A DNA stretch of 64,000 nucleotides from Skeletonema tropicum (lineage: Eukaryota; Bacillariophyta; Thalassiosirophyceae; Thalassiosirales; Thalassiosiraceae). Below, piece after piece: positions 42,891-54,910 of the stretch; within the stretch, counting starts at the first letter, position 1; every line of letters begins with the position of its first letter. The stretch covers positions 186,001-250,000 of the forward strand of contig JAWZXG010000025.1 of the NCBI GenBank assembly GCA_037178625.1. Direction: 5' to 3'. Below the pieces are notes generated by a model. It saw nothing but the letters and a program-made list of their open reading frames with translations. It did not search any database and was not told where the DNA came from. A program made the translations under genes and the position numbers.

Positions 42891-45800
42891 TTAAACAGGG
42901 GCGCGCAGAATGGTGCGATAGTGGTGGCGTGCAGCGGTGTATGTGGCGGGTTCAGCGCGGGCCCTCGGGGCCTGTAAAGTATTGTGTCGTCATCTTGCTG
43001 TTGGCCATTTGCTGTGTGGCTTGTCAGTAGTCTTTATACAACGGAATTCGGCTATAAAGTTGCTCTGCAATGACGTTGGCCTTAATTGGTATAATTGTGC
43101 TGTGCACAATTTTACCAATTAGTCTCTTTACAATAGAATACGGCTATAAAGTTGCTCTGCAATGACGTTGTCAATCTTTATCAATGTGAAAAGAAATGTC
43201 TTGAATGCAATAAGCCACGAAGTCCTTATTACAAGCTAGGAGTTTTTCCAGATGATGGTATTAAGCAATATAACCGAACTCTTTATGATTCATTAATTAC
43301 GAGTTTCGGTGGAGCTTAGCCACCTTCATCAGCGGTTCTTATTGCGTGGAGACAGGCCACAAAAAATTTGAATCAAAAGGTCTCAAGAATGAGAAAAGGC
43401 GTGGTAGCTGTCATTGTTCTAACGGTCGTAAGTTTTGTTGGCGTTTCGTGGGCGTGGGCCAGCGTACAAGGCATATCTTTTCCATCGGGGAGATCCAAAG
43501 TAGCGAGCAAATTACTTCCGGAACTTCAACTTGAAGTGTTGGGATTTTCCCCCCTCCTATCCCCGCTGAAATGCCCATTTTGATTGTCATTTAGATGCTA
43601 TATCTTATGATTTAGATCTAAAAATCGCTTGATTTGTGCTAAAAAGGACTTTTCCAGGCTAATTAAGTCAGAATGTCGATGAGCTTCTTCGTTCTTTCCG
43701 GTGTGCATCCCCGTCACCCTCTATTTTCTTAATTTTTTCTCTGAGTGACGTGGTAAACTTCGTTACTTAAGGAATTAGTACACTTGATTCCAATCGTCTT
43801 ACGTCACAAAGTACCAGAAGTCAGGTGTTGGCAAAATCCAATGAACAAAAAAGTATTTAAGTTCATGCAGCAAGTACTCAGGTCGACATTGGCTCAATTA
43901 CATTATCTGCCGAGTCGTCTATTGATGCAAGTCTAAATAGACGCCGACGTTGGTTGCCGACGTGTTTGCATTTGAATAACTGCCGATCTTTGGCCACGTA
44001 CTGATCAATACGTCAGTTCTTAACTCCACGTCGACGTCTTGTGTTGAGCTGAATCTTTTTGTCGACGTGTTGTCGATGTGTTGAACCACAAGATCTTGTG
44101 TTGCCGACGTAGCTTACGAAGGAACTCGTTTACTTCATGACGTGGTTGGTTATTGATTGCATTGTTCTCTGCTGATTATTGCGCTGGTGCGTTGGCGGCG
44201 GTTATGTAGGCAGTTTGTACGTTGTCGAGCCGTTCAACAGCTCTCATAAATTATGCATTGCATCATTTACATCATCACATTTCTACATTGTCCGAATAAA
44301 TAATGAAGTTTGGCAACACAAATCCAGTTATATCCACCGTTGGTAGTAATGGTAAGGGCTTCCGTGCCGTGCGGAATCGGAGCAATGTCGATGCACGTCT
44401 TACTTCGTCAGGGGTCAAGACTGCCGCTAAACCGTCGGCTCCTGTCATTGCATTGAGCGTAACAGACATCAATTGGCGTTTGGTGCGTACCGACGATCGT
44501 ATCTTCTTGCTGCTAGCGTCTGTTGCATTAGGCGATGGGTTTGACGTTGCCAAGTTGGAGAAGGAACAACTGCTCTTTTCTGCTCTTTCCGTCTTTGAAG
44601 TCGGGTCAATCAAGTACATCCTGAATGAACTGTCTGAACATTACCCGAATGTCCCAGTTGGTAAGACTGATTCTACTGACAAAGATGATCTGGTGTCTGC
44701 AGCGGTCAACTTCTTAATGTTTGCCGCTATTGCTCAGAAAGGAGGTACAAGCCAAGCGCCGTACACTTCAAATTGTGAGCATTTTTGGTAAGAGAGAAGG
44801 TTAACCTTCGTGTGGTTCAATGATTTTGGTATTTTTGTTCATTGTACCGTTTTACAAATTCTGTCTTTCCTTTTTACTTACAAGTTTTTTTTTCAACCTT
44901 CAACTTCACACCAGTGATGAGAACGGGAAACTTGTACTTGAAGACAAAACTCATTCGGGCTCCCGTGATCAACCTGTTCAAGATGATGATGAACCGGATT
45001 TGTCCGAGAAAGGTGCTGTCACGAAAAAGTCTAAACCGGTACCTGTCGGAGAGAAGGCCTCTCCTGATTCAACTATCATGTGAGTTTATTTTGTGTGCAT
45101 GTGCACTGCCGCACTAAGTATCGCTTGCTTATTGAATCATTTTAGTATAATCGATCACTGAACAATTTTACCTAATAAACAAATGCAACTGCCTACGTAG
45201 ACATGCTGATCAAAACACACGAACGACTGAAAGTACCAATAGCTAGGCTCAGGTGTCAATTCAGCAGCAGGATGGCGGGCAATAACACAGCATACCAGTC
45301 GCACTTTTACGGCAGGAGGCTATTCTACACCTTTGATGTGTGCGTAGGTGCACATGTTTGCTTGGAGTCAGCCAACATCGATCCCAACTCAGGATTGTAC
45401 GTCTCAGCTATTGGGGTAGTAGTCGAGATCGTTTACGATAAGGATCGCTCCGTTGGACCAAACGGTAAAGGTGAGGTTAGCCTACCGAAGTACATTGTTG
45501 TGGATTTCCCTACATACATACCACCACCAGGCGAGGACCCATGGGACAAGAACAACCCAACGGTGAGTAAAAGTTGACACACGAAAGACACAAGACAATT
45601 GCCACTCTCTGCGAAAACACTACTAACTCATTTCATACTGATACAAATGCATCCTACCCCAACTTATTGCGCACAGGACGTGCCAATCCCACCCTACGAG
45701 CAGATTTGCAACAGGGGATGCTGCACCGCATTATTCATGCCATTGCAAATTGCCTACGCCATCACCATCCACCGCTGTCAAGGACTCGAAGCTGGATTCG

Positions 45801-46783
45801 ACAAAGGAGACCATCAGATGAGTTGTGGGAGATTAGCAAGTTTCTTGGAACAATGTACGTGGCTACCAGCAGAGGCAAAACACTTGGCTCCAAAGATCAA
45901 GCATACCCGTCGGACAGTGCCATATACTGGACCGGAAGCAACATTTCAACGAACCGATTAAAAAATTGCAAGAGAAAGCAAAATGGCCAGTTCTGCGAAT
46001 CGTACAAGAAGCGAGCAAATTGGGTGAAATACTTGGAGGGGAAGGCAGAAGAGTCGAAGACGAGGTATAGCAAGAGAAAGTTGGAAGAAATCACAGAAAC
46101 ATCGTACGCAGCAGCAATCAAGGGCAATTTCATCAAAGACAGGACAGACCTGACAACCAGGATTACCAACATCATAACCAACCCGAACAAGAAGTGGAAA
46201 GAAGCGAAGAAGGATCATGAAATCCCAAGTGATTACTTCGCAGGATCTTCATCTGGTGATTAGTAAAATTGATCACTGCACAGTTTTACAAAACAGACAC
46301 TTTCTCACCACAAAGAATACAACAACTCAATTAAGCGTCTGCATCTGGTGATCAGTAAAACATCTGCAAGCGCACGATTCGATATATCAAGCACAGTTTT
46401 ACAAAAAGACATTTTCTCGCGACGAAGAAAGACAAAGACTAAATCGACTAACGCCCGTGTAAAACCTGTATTTCTTTCTCGTACAGACCGATTTAGATGC
46501 TCAAAAAGCGCATCTAGTACAGTCAATTTCTCGCTTTCAACAGGTACTTCTTGCTTTCTACATAGGAACACATACAGATCCTACGCCGGTAGTCTCTACC
46601 GAGGACTCTACGTGTCCCTAAAGTAAACCTTCTCACTAAAAAACACATGTACTGATTCCTACCTATAACTCTGTAGAATAATGGGGGTGAAAAATAATGA
46701 ATTTTCCCACCTGTAATAGAAGGGCACCTGCGGCCCCCTATTACGCTGCTCTGCACTCCATGAACGGGGGCCCCGAGGGCCGA
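42891..46783 (+). mobile_element. HelA copy F (3.9-kb derivative) in an exon of element G
   Basis: TTAAACAGG start at 42891, end at 46783; flanks GATTA and TGACG rejoin a Tyr codon in frame. It sits only 259 bp from copy E in the same orientation. Confidence 0.88.
44303..46263 (+). pseudogene. MBD exons 1-2 joined to helicase 3' region (copy F)
   Basis: As in copies D and E, but the deletion after GGAGACC (near 45812) is ~25 bp, 6 bp smaller (it retains AGATGA), so F shows the earlier state. The frame is still shifted. Confidence 0.82.
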
Positions 46784-47509
46784 TGACGATGTCGAGCAGG
46801 CGAGTTCTTTGTTAAAGTTAAAGCAATCATCAAAAAATTATGACATCGAACAGCAGTGCCCTAAAGAGAGCAATGGTAGTGCCGCAACTCCAGTGAATAC
46901 TCATCATCCGTCTGAAACGGACATACCAGCGTCTACTCCTTCTGGTGAGGAGTCAGCAGTTGACCCAACTAATCTTCCGGCGTTGCTGTATCATGCTGGG
47001 GAACAACCTGCTACTGTTCGCGCATATCGCCGCTGCTCAGAAGATCACAGTCTTGTGGGCCGCCAAACCATTCGCGATCATTTATATGATTCTCTGTCTA
47101 CCAGTAGACTTCCGCGCAGCTGTCTCGACCGCCTGTTTCATGAGTCTTCTGGTTCTACCGTGAAGGATTATCCGTGTCGTAATGCTACTTCGGTTGCTAG
47201 ACTGTCAGGAGAACGTGATAATGATGGCACCAATATGGGTGTTGGTAATGTTGATAACGCCCCCTTGGAAGCAGACGATGCTGGTGTATTTCGTAGCAAT
47301 AATGGCAATGCAGCTCGGCCAGTTGGAGTTGGAGAAATTCCACAGAACACAAAAGCGTCTGGAACTATTGGATCTATGTTGGGAGAGCTGTCGGAAAAGG
47401 TCATTCCAGTTCCAGTTGTGACACCTGTAAAAGATACAACATCGTCCATTGCTAGACAAGGTGAGTTATTATACTTGTACGAGTGTCACTGGTACGGTGT
47501 ACGATTCTG

Positions 47510-47541
47510 AAAATAAATTTGTCCTCACGACAAAAATATTT
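47510..47541. repeat. Palindrome in the last intron of the element G gene
   Basis: AATAAATTTGTC-CTCAC-GACAAAAATATT within intron 47461-47602. Confidence 0.6.
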
Positions 47542-47993
47542 TGAGGTCCGATACTTCACTTCATCGCTGACATTTTTGGTCTTTTCCCAATGTTACTTCC
47601 AGCTCCGAATATATCGTTAAAACATATAATATTCTTTGTGACAACCTGGCTTCAAAAAGTCCTATGTGTCAAGCAAGTCCGACACAAAGGCATACCTCTG
47701 AAGGAGATCAAGAAGCAAAGTATGGTCGCTGAACAAAATTTGGTAGACGGTCATCGCGAGACGAAGCTTCGTTTCATTCCGAAACATAAATCACAGGAAC
47801 TTGATGACATAATCGTGTTAGTGACACTTGGCAACATAATGGACTTACAGAAACACTCCTTAGACAGTCCTGTTTGCCACACCATTTGCGACAGCTTGGT
47901 CAGTTCAGGTATATCATCCCTGGAGAGAAGTTCTTTTCCAATGCAATATTCACAACTTGCATGGAAAATACTTTAAAATTTCTGTTATATTAT

Positions 47994-48018
47994 TAAATTT
48001 GTCTTGAAGACAAATTTA
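47994..48018. repeat. Palindrome in the 3' flank of the element G gene
   Basis: AAATTTGTCTT then GAAGACAAATTT, beginning about 18 bp after the stop codon. The core matches the intron palindrome at 47510-47541 and differs from the HelA core. Confidence 0.7.
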
Positions 48019-48059
48019 TTTTCAATCGCGGCAACATGACAAATTAACGACAATCAATA

Positions 48060-48447
48060 AAGGATACAACAAAGGGAGAATATTTCTCGTGATGAAGAAA
48101 CATGTCACCTATAATGACAATGTACCTGTATTTCTTTCTGCAAATGACGGTATCCTCGACAGATATAGCCAATCAATTTCTGTAAAAAGCACCTTTAAGC
48201 CAGGTACTTCTCGCTTTCTACGTAGGAACAAGTACAAATCCTACAGCGGTATGGTCTACAGAGCCTCTACGTGTCCAGCAGGTAAACTTTCTCACTAAAT
48301 AGCTACTATACTGATTCCTACCAAGATCCCTGTAGAAAAAAGTTTGGAAAAAAATGGAGAATTTGTGACCATAAGGGGTTGGGCACCTCCCGGCCCCGTT
48401 ATCGACACTTCACTGCGCTTGTTTCGACCCGGGGCCCCGAGGGCCGA
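48060..48447 (+). other. Element G right subterminal region and terminus
   Basis: Carries a block similar to HelA around 48200-48260 (ACTTCTCGCTTTCTACGTAG and TCCTAC), then the right 13-bp repeat and GA end at 48447. A 69-codon frame at 48089-48298 overlaps it; its C-terminal part resembles the HelA + frame (GTS-x-FL-x-RN-x-Y), so a tiny conserved peptide is possible. Confidence 0.55.
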
Positions 48448-48582
48448 TTATGTAAACCATCATCTCCTGACGACTACACGGACAATATTTCAACACCTAA
48501 TCTTGCATCGGACTGCAGCAACCGATTTCCTACGGCAGAAAAGTCCACCTTCTCAACAACTACAACAGACTGCAACTTCTCC
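48448..48582 (+). pseudogene. Interrupted gag-like ORF, segment 3
   Basis: Continues the frame of 28109-28653 after element G is removed (45 codons, Ser/Thr/Asp-rich), ending at the LTR that begins at 48583. Confidence 0.6.
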
Positions 48583-49265
48583 TGTAATAGTCAAGTAGCA
48601 TACTACCTTTAGGTACGTATGTATCTGTGACCATACGGATACGTGCTCGCTAAGCTATCGCTTTTCGAGATCTCTATGCCTGACGCATGCCGCCTGGGAT
48701 TCTGACTACGTGGAAGTAGTCAGCCTCGTGAATCGTTACTAAGGTTCTACTTCTTGGAATTAGTACGATTCTGTCCTGTAGCTCTGAGTCACTGACACAG
48801 GCTAATAGATGTGTAATGACAACGACGATGAATACAGTATTAATTTACGTATCTGGAGTAGTTGTGAGCTCTTCGAAGGAGGGAGCTGCTGCTAGCAGTT
48901 GAGCTTGCTCATGGAAGATGAGTGACTCAGAGCTACAGGACAGAATCGTACAAATTCCAAGACGTAGAACCTTAGTAGCGATTCACGAGGCTGACTGCTT
49001 CCACGTAGTCAGAATCCAGAGCGGCATGCGTCAGGCATGGAGATCCTGATAAGCGATAGCTTAGCGAGCACGTATCCGTATGGTCACAGATACATACGTA
49101 CCTAAAGGTAGTATGCTACTTGACTATTACAGTCACTCATCTTCCATGAGCAAGCTCAACCGCTAGCAGCAGCTCTCTCCTTCGAAGAGCTCACAACTAC
49201 TCCAAATACGTAAATTAATACTGTATTCATCATCGTTGTCATTACACATCTATTAGCCTGTGTCA
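48583..49265 (+). repeat. 5' LTR of retroelement 2, split by a solo LTR
   Basis: TGTAATAGTC at 48583 to GTGTCA at 49265. Excluding the nested LTR and one target copy it is 339 bp, like the others. Followed by TTATTTTATAAAATAA. Confidence 0.88.
48793..49131 (-). mobile_element. Solo LTR nested in an LTR
   Basis: 339 bp, TGACACAGG...TTACA, inverse to the host LTR; flanked by the 5-bp duplication GTCAC (48788-48792 and 49132-49136). Confidence 0.92.
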
Positions 49266-50981
49266 TTATTTTATAAAATAACAAGTGCTCTCGTCGACAA
49301 GCACCGCAGAAAGCTACCAGATACCTCGAAACGAGAAGAATTTTCCATCCTGGTGAAATATCAGACGGACTGATCATTATCATGTCGCAACAAAATGAAT
49401 TAGCATCGATTTACTTGGCCTACAACACTCTCACCGAGGACAAACGGCCAAAAGAATCTCAGGTAACTCGTGGATACATCGAGGATAAAGACAAAGTCGT
49501 CTTTCCCATTTTTCCAGTTGCCAAGATTGCCAATGGTCGGAAATGGACTATCGATGGCGGATCAACTAATCATGCCAAAACTACGGTAACGTACTATTCC
49601 CTTCCACACAATGTTGGACAACACACCTACATGGTACTCAAACTCATCGAATATGAAAGTCTAATCTTCGAGCTTGGTTGGGACGACCACGAGAAGAAGC
49701 TCATGACGCAACTCATCTACAACCAACAAAAAGCGTCCGAGCTAGAAGCCGACATCGCAAACAAATTCAGCGGTATCACCGGTGATCCTCTCGCTAAGAA
49801 GGACATCGACGAATTGAAAAAGACTCTCTCGCAGCATAATAAGCAAATCAGCCATCATGTGAACTCTCTGAATGATAATGCAGAACGTGCTGGAAGTATG
49901 CTTGGAAAGCTCATGGGTCATTTCGATAAGAAATTCGCTGTCATCATCGACAACTACTTCAATCAGGGTGCGACGCACCAAGTGACGAAGTGGAGGGCAG
50001 TCAACCATGCATTTTGCAAGGACGCCATGGACTCTTCCAAAATAATGATCCCTCTGATGTCTTACACAGGGACGGTCTTCGATGACAAAGACGAAACATC
50101 AGACTACTTGATGCGTCGTAAAGCAATGCTCTGCACTCAAACAGAAACAGGGCCTCGTTTGTTGAAAACTCTTAAGGATATTCTCAAGTGCGCTAATTTA
50201 TCGGCCCTCGGGGCCCCCGTTCATGGAGTGCAGAGCAGCGTAATAGGGGGCCGCAGGTGCCCTTCTATTACAGGTGGGAAAATTCATTATTTTTCACCCC
50301 CATTATTCTACAGAGTTATAGGTAGGAATCAGTACATGTGTTTTTTAGTGAGAAGGTTTACTTTAGGGACACGTAGAGTCCTCGGTAGAGACTACCGGCG
50401 TAGGATCTGTATGTGTTCCTATGTAGAAAGCAAGAAGTACCTGTTGAAAGCGAGAAATTGACTGTACTAGATGCGCTTTTTGAGCATCTAAATCGGTCTG
50501 TACGAGAAAGAAATACAGGTTTTACACGGGCGTTAGTCGATTTAGTTTTTGTCTTTCTTCGTCACGAGAAAATGTCTTTTTGTAAAACTGTGCTTGATAT
50601 ATCGAATCGTGCGCTTGCAGATGTTTTACTGATCACCAGATGCAGACGCTTAATTGAGTTGTTGTATTCTTTGTGGTGAGAAAGTGTCTGTTTTGTAAAA
50701 CTGTGCAGTGATCAATTTTACTAATCACCAGATGAAGATCCTGCGAAGTAATCACTTGGGATTTCATGATCCTTCTTCGCTTCTTTCCACTTCTTGTTCG
50801 GGTTGGTTATGATGTTGGTAATCCTGGTTGTCAGGTCTGTCCTGTCTTTGATGAAATTGCCCTTGATTGCTGCTGCGTACGATGTTTCTGTGATTTCTTC
50901 CAACTTTCTCTTGCTATACCTCGTCTTCGACTCTTCTGCCTTCCCCTCCAAGTATTTCACCCAATTTGCTCGCTTCTTGTA

Positions 50982-53900
50982 TAAACAGGGGCGCGCAGAA
51001 TGGTGCAATAGTGGTGGCGTGCAGCGGTGTATGTGGCGGGTTCAGCGCGGGCCCTCGGGGCCTGTAAAGTATTGTGTCGTCATCTTGCTGTTGGCCATTT
51101 GCTGTGTGGCTTGTCAGTAGTCTTTATACAACGGAATTCGGCTATAAAGTTGCTCTGCAATGACGTTGGCCTTAATTGGTATAATTGTGCTGTGCACAAT
51201 TTTACCAATTAGTCTCTTTACAATAGAATACGGCTATAAAGTTGCTCTGCAATGACGTTGTCAATCTTTATCAATGTGAAAAGAAATGTCTTGAATGCAA
51301 TAAGCCACGAAGTCCTTATTACAAGCTAGGAGTTTTTCCAGATGATGGTAGTAAGCAATATAACCGAACTCTTTATGATTCATTAATTACGAGTTTCGGT
51401 GGAGCTTAGCCACCTTCATCAGCGGTTCTAATTGCATGGAGACAGGCCACAAAAAATTTGAATCAAAAGGTCTCAAGAATGAGAAAAGGCGTGGTAGCTG
51501 TCATTGTTCTAACGGTCGTAAGTTTTGTTGGCGTTTCGTGGGCGTGGGCCAGCGTACAAGGCATATCTTTTCCATCGGGGAGATCCAAAGTAGCGTAGCT
51601 ACGTGCTTTGCTCTGAATTACTTCCGGAACTTCAACTTGAAGTGTTGGGATTTTCCCCCCTCCCATCCCCGCTGAAATGCCCATTTTGATTGTCATTTAG
51701 ATGCTATATCTTATGATTTAGATCTAAAAATCGCTTGATTTGTGCTAAAAAGGACTTTTCCAGGCTAATTAAGTCAGATTGTCGATGAGCTTCTTCGTTC
51801 TTTCCGGTGTGCATCCCCGTCACCCTCTATTTTCTTAATTTTTTCTCTGAGTGACGTGGTAAACTTCGTTACTTAAGGAATTAGTACACTTGATTCCAAT
51901 CGTCTTACGTCACAAAGTACCAGAAGTCAGGTGTTGGCAAAATCCAATGAACAAAAAAGTATTTAAGTTCATGCAGCAAGTACTCAGGTCGACATTGGCT
52001 CAATTACATTATCTGCCGAGTCGTCTATTGATGCAAGTCTAAATAGACGCCGACGTTGGTTGCCGACGTGTTTGCATTTGAATAACTGCCGATCTTTGGC
52101 CACGTACTGATCAATACGTCAGTTCTTAACTCCACGTCGACGTCTTGTGTTGAGCTGAATCTTTTTGTCGACGTGTTGTCGATGTGTTGAACCACAAGAT
52201 CTTGTGTTGCCGACGTAGCTTACGAAGGAACTCGTTTACTTCATGACGTGGTTGGTTATTGATTGCATTGTTCTCTGCTGATTATTGCGCTGGTGCGTTG
52301 GCGGCGGTTATGTAGGCAGTTTGTACGTTGTCGAGCCGTTCAACAGCTCTCATAAATTATGCATTGCATCATTTACATCATCACATTTCTACATTGTCCG
52401 AATAAATAATGAAGTTTGGCAACACAAATCCAGTTATATCCACCGTTGGTAGTAATGGTAAGGGCTTCCGTGCCGTGCGGAATCGGAGCAATGTCGACGC
52501 ACGTCTTACTTCGTCAGGGGTCAAGACTGCCGCTAAACCGTCGGCTCCTGTCATTGCATTGAGCGTAACAGACATCAATTGGCGTTTGGTGCGTACCGAC
52601 GATCGTATCTTCTTGCTGCTAGCGTCTGTTGCATTAGGCGATGGGTTTGACGTTGCCAAGTTGGAGAAGGAACAACTGCTCTTTTCTGCTCTTTCCGTCT
52701 TTGAAGTCGGGTCAATCAAGTACATCCTGAATGAACTGTCTGAACATTACCCGAATGTCCCAGTTGGTAAGACTGATTCTACTGACAAAGATGATCTGGT
52801 GTCTGCAGCGGTCAACTTCTTAATGTTTGCCGCTATTGCTCAGAAAGGAGGTACAAGCCAAGCGCCGTACACTTCAAATTGTGAGCATTTTTGGTAAGAG
52901 AGAAGGTTAACCTTCGTGTGGTTCAATGATTTTGGTATTTTTGTTCATTGTACCGTTTTACAAATTCTGTCTTTCCTTTTTACTTACAAGTTTTTTTTTC
53001 AACCTTCAACTTCACACCAGTGATGAGAACGGGAAACTTGTACTTGAAGACAAAACTCATTCGGGCTCCCGTGATCAGCCTGTTCAAGATGATGATGAAC
53101 CGGATTTGTCCGAGAAAGGTGCTGTCACGAAAAAGTCTAAACCGGTACCTGTCGGAGAGAAGGCCTCTCCTGATTCAACTATCATGTGAGTTTATTTTGT
53201 GTGCATGTGCACTGCCGCACTAAGTATCGCTTGCTTATTGAATCATTTTAGTATAATCGATCACTGAACAATTTTACCTAATAAACAAATGCAACTGCCT
53301 ACGTAGACATGCTGATCAAAACACACGAACGACTGAAAGTACCAATAGCTAGGCTCAGGTGTCAATTCAGCAGCAGGATGGCGGGCAATAACACAGCATA
53401 CCAGTTGCACTTTTACGGCAGGAGGCTATTCTACACCTTTGATGTGTGCGTAGGTGCACATGTTTGCTTGGAGTCAGCCAACATCGATCCCAACTCAGGA
53501 TTGTACGTCTCAGCTATTGGGGTAGTAGTCGAGATCGTTTACGATAAGGATCGCTCCGTTGGACCAAACGGTAAAGGTGAGGTTAGCCTACCGAAGTACA
53601 TTGTTGTGGATTTCCCTACATACAAACCACCACCAGGCGAGGACCCATGGGACAAGAACAACCCAACGGTGAGTAAAAGTTGACACACGAAAGACACAAG
53701 ACAATTGCCACTCTCTGCGAAAACACTACTAACTCATTTCATACTGATACAAATGCATCCTACCCCAACTTATTGCGCACAGCACGTGCCAATCCCACCC
53801 TACGAGCAGATTTGCAACAGGGGATGCTGCACCGCATTATTCATGCCATTGCAAATTGCCTACGCCATCACCATCCACCGCTGTCAAGGACTCGAAGCTG

Positions 53901-54910
53901 GATTCGACAAAGGAGACCGCTGGAACCGCATGATAATAGATCCAGCAGATGAGTTGTGGGAGATTAGCAAGTTTCTTGGAACAATGTACGTGGCTACCAG
54001 CAGAGGCAAAACACTTGGCTCCAAAGATCAAGCATACCCGTCGGACAGTGCCATATACTGGACCGGAAGCAACATTTCAACGAACCGATTAAAAAATTGC
54101 AAGAGAAAGCAAAATGGCCAGTTCTGCGAATCGTACAAGAAGCGAGCAAATTGGGTGAAATACTTGGAGGGGAAGGCAGAAGAGTCGAAGACGAGGTATA
54201 GCAAGAGAAAGTTAGAGGAAATCACAAAAACATCATACGCAGCAGCAATCAAGGGCGATTTCATCAAAGACAGGACAGACCTGACAACCAGGATTACTGA
54301 CATCATAACCCGAACAAGAAGTGGAAAGAAGCGAAGAAGGATCATGAAATCCCAAGTGATTACTTCGCAGGATCTTCATCTGGTGATTAGTAAAATTGAT
54401 CACTGCACAGTTTTACAAAACAGACACTTTCTCACCACAAAGAATACAACAACTCAATTAAGCGTCTGCATCTGGTGATCAGTAAAACATCTGCAAGCGC
54501 ACGATTCGATATATCAAGCACAGTTTTACAAAAAGACATTTTCTCGCGACGAAGAAAGACAAAAACTAAATCGACTAACGCCCGTGTAAAACCTGTATTT
54601 CTTTCTCGTACAGACCGATATAGATGCTCAAAAAGCGCATCTAGTACAGTCAATTTCTCGCTTTCAACAGGTACTTCTTGCTTTCTACATAGGAACACAT
54701 ACAGATCCTACGCCGGTAGTCTCTACCGAGGACTCTACGTGTCCCTAAAGTAAACCTTCTCACTAAAAAACACATGTACTGATTCCTACCTATAACTCTG
54801 TAGAATAATGGGGGTGAAAAATAATGAATTTTCCCACCTGTAATAGAAGGGCACCTGCGGCCCCCTATTACGCTGCTCTGCACTCCATGAACGGGGGCCC
54901 CGAGGGCCGA
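50982..54910 (+). mobile_element. HelA copy I, inserted in copy H
   Basis: TAAACAGG at 50982, end GGGCCGA at 54910. Flanks CTTGTA and CGATTC rejoin the helicase sequence of H, so this target was A-C rather than A-T. Its captured-segment junction keeps 13 extra bases of ancestral sequence (GTGCTTTGCTCTG, about 51604-51616). Confidence 0.9.
52409..54478 (+). pseudogene. MBD exons 1-2 and helicase 3' region (copy I)
   Basis: MBD exons 52409-52893 and 53021-53185; helicase 3' region from about 53307. PIF1 motifs AITIHRCQG and YVATSRGK intact, but a 4-bp deletion near 54308 shifts the last ~25 codons past the normal stop. Confidence 0.8.

Larger units (their letters stand above)
32460..47976 (+). 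pseudogene. Spliced 486-aa gene of element G, interrupted by HelA insertions
   Basis: Exons 32460-32674, 42696-42890 continued at 46784-47460, and 47603-47976. Donors GTAAGT and GTGAGT, acceptors TTCAG and TCCAG. Excluding HelA, the joined length is 487 codons in one frame. HelA D/E lies in the first intron; HelA F splits exon 2 between A and T (GATTA/TGACG). The product is Ser/Asn/Asp-rich with no domain I recognise. The intron 47461-47602 and the 3' flank each contain an AAATTTGTC...GACAAA palindrome. The frame was intact before F inserted. Confidence 0.65.
28654..48447 (+). mobile_element. Element G: diverged Helitron2-like relative
   Basis: Left end TGAAATGGTGCGCGC aligns with the HelA start; left 13-bp repeat GGCCCTCGGGGCC at 28714-28726; right repeat GGCCCCGAGGGCC at 48433-48445; end at 48447. 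Inserted between A and T of the gag-like ORF (GTGGAA/TTATG) with the frame restored. Subterminal repeats with GCTCTGCAATG occur twice at the left, as in HelA, although the body is different. HelA copies D, E and F are nested inside, plus an assembly gap. It carries a 486-aa spliced gene (+) and a 185-aa gene (-). Confidence 0.85.
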
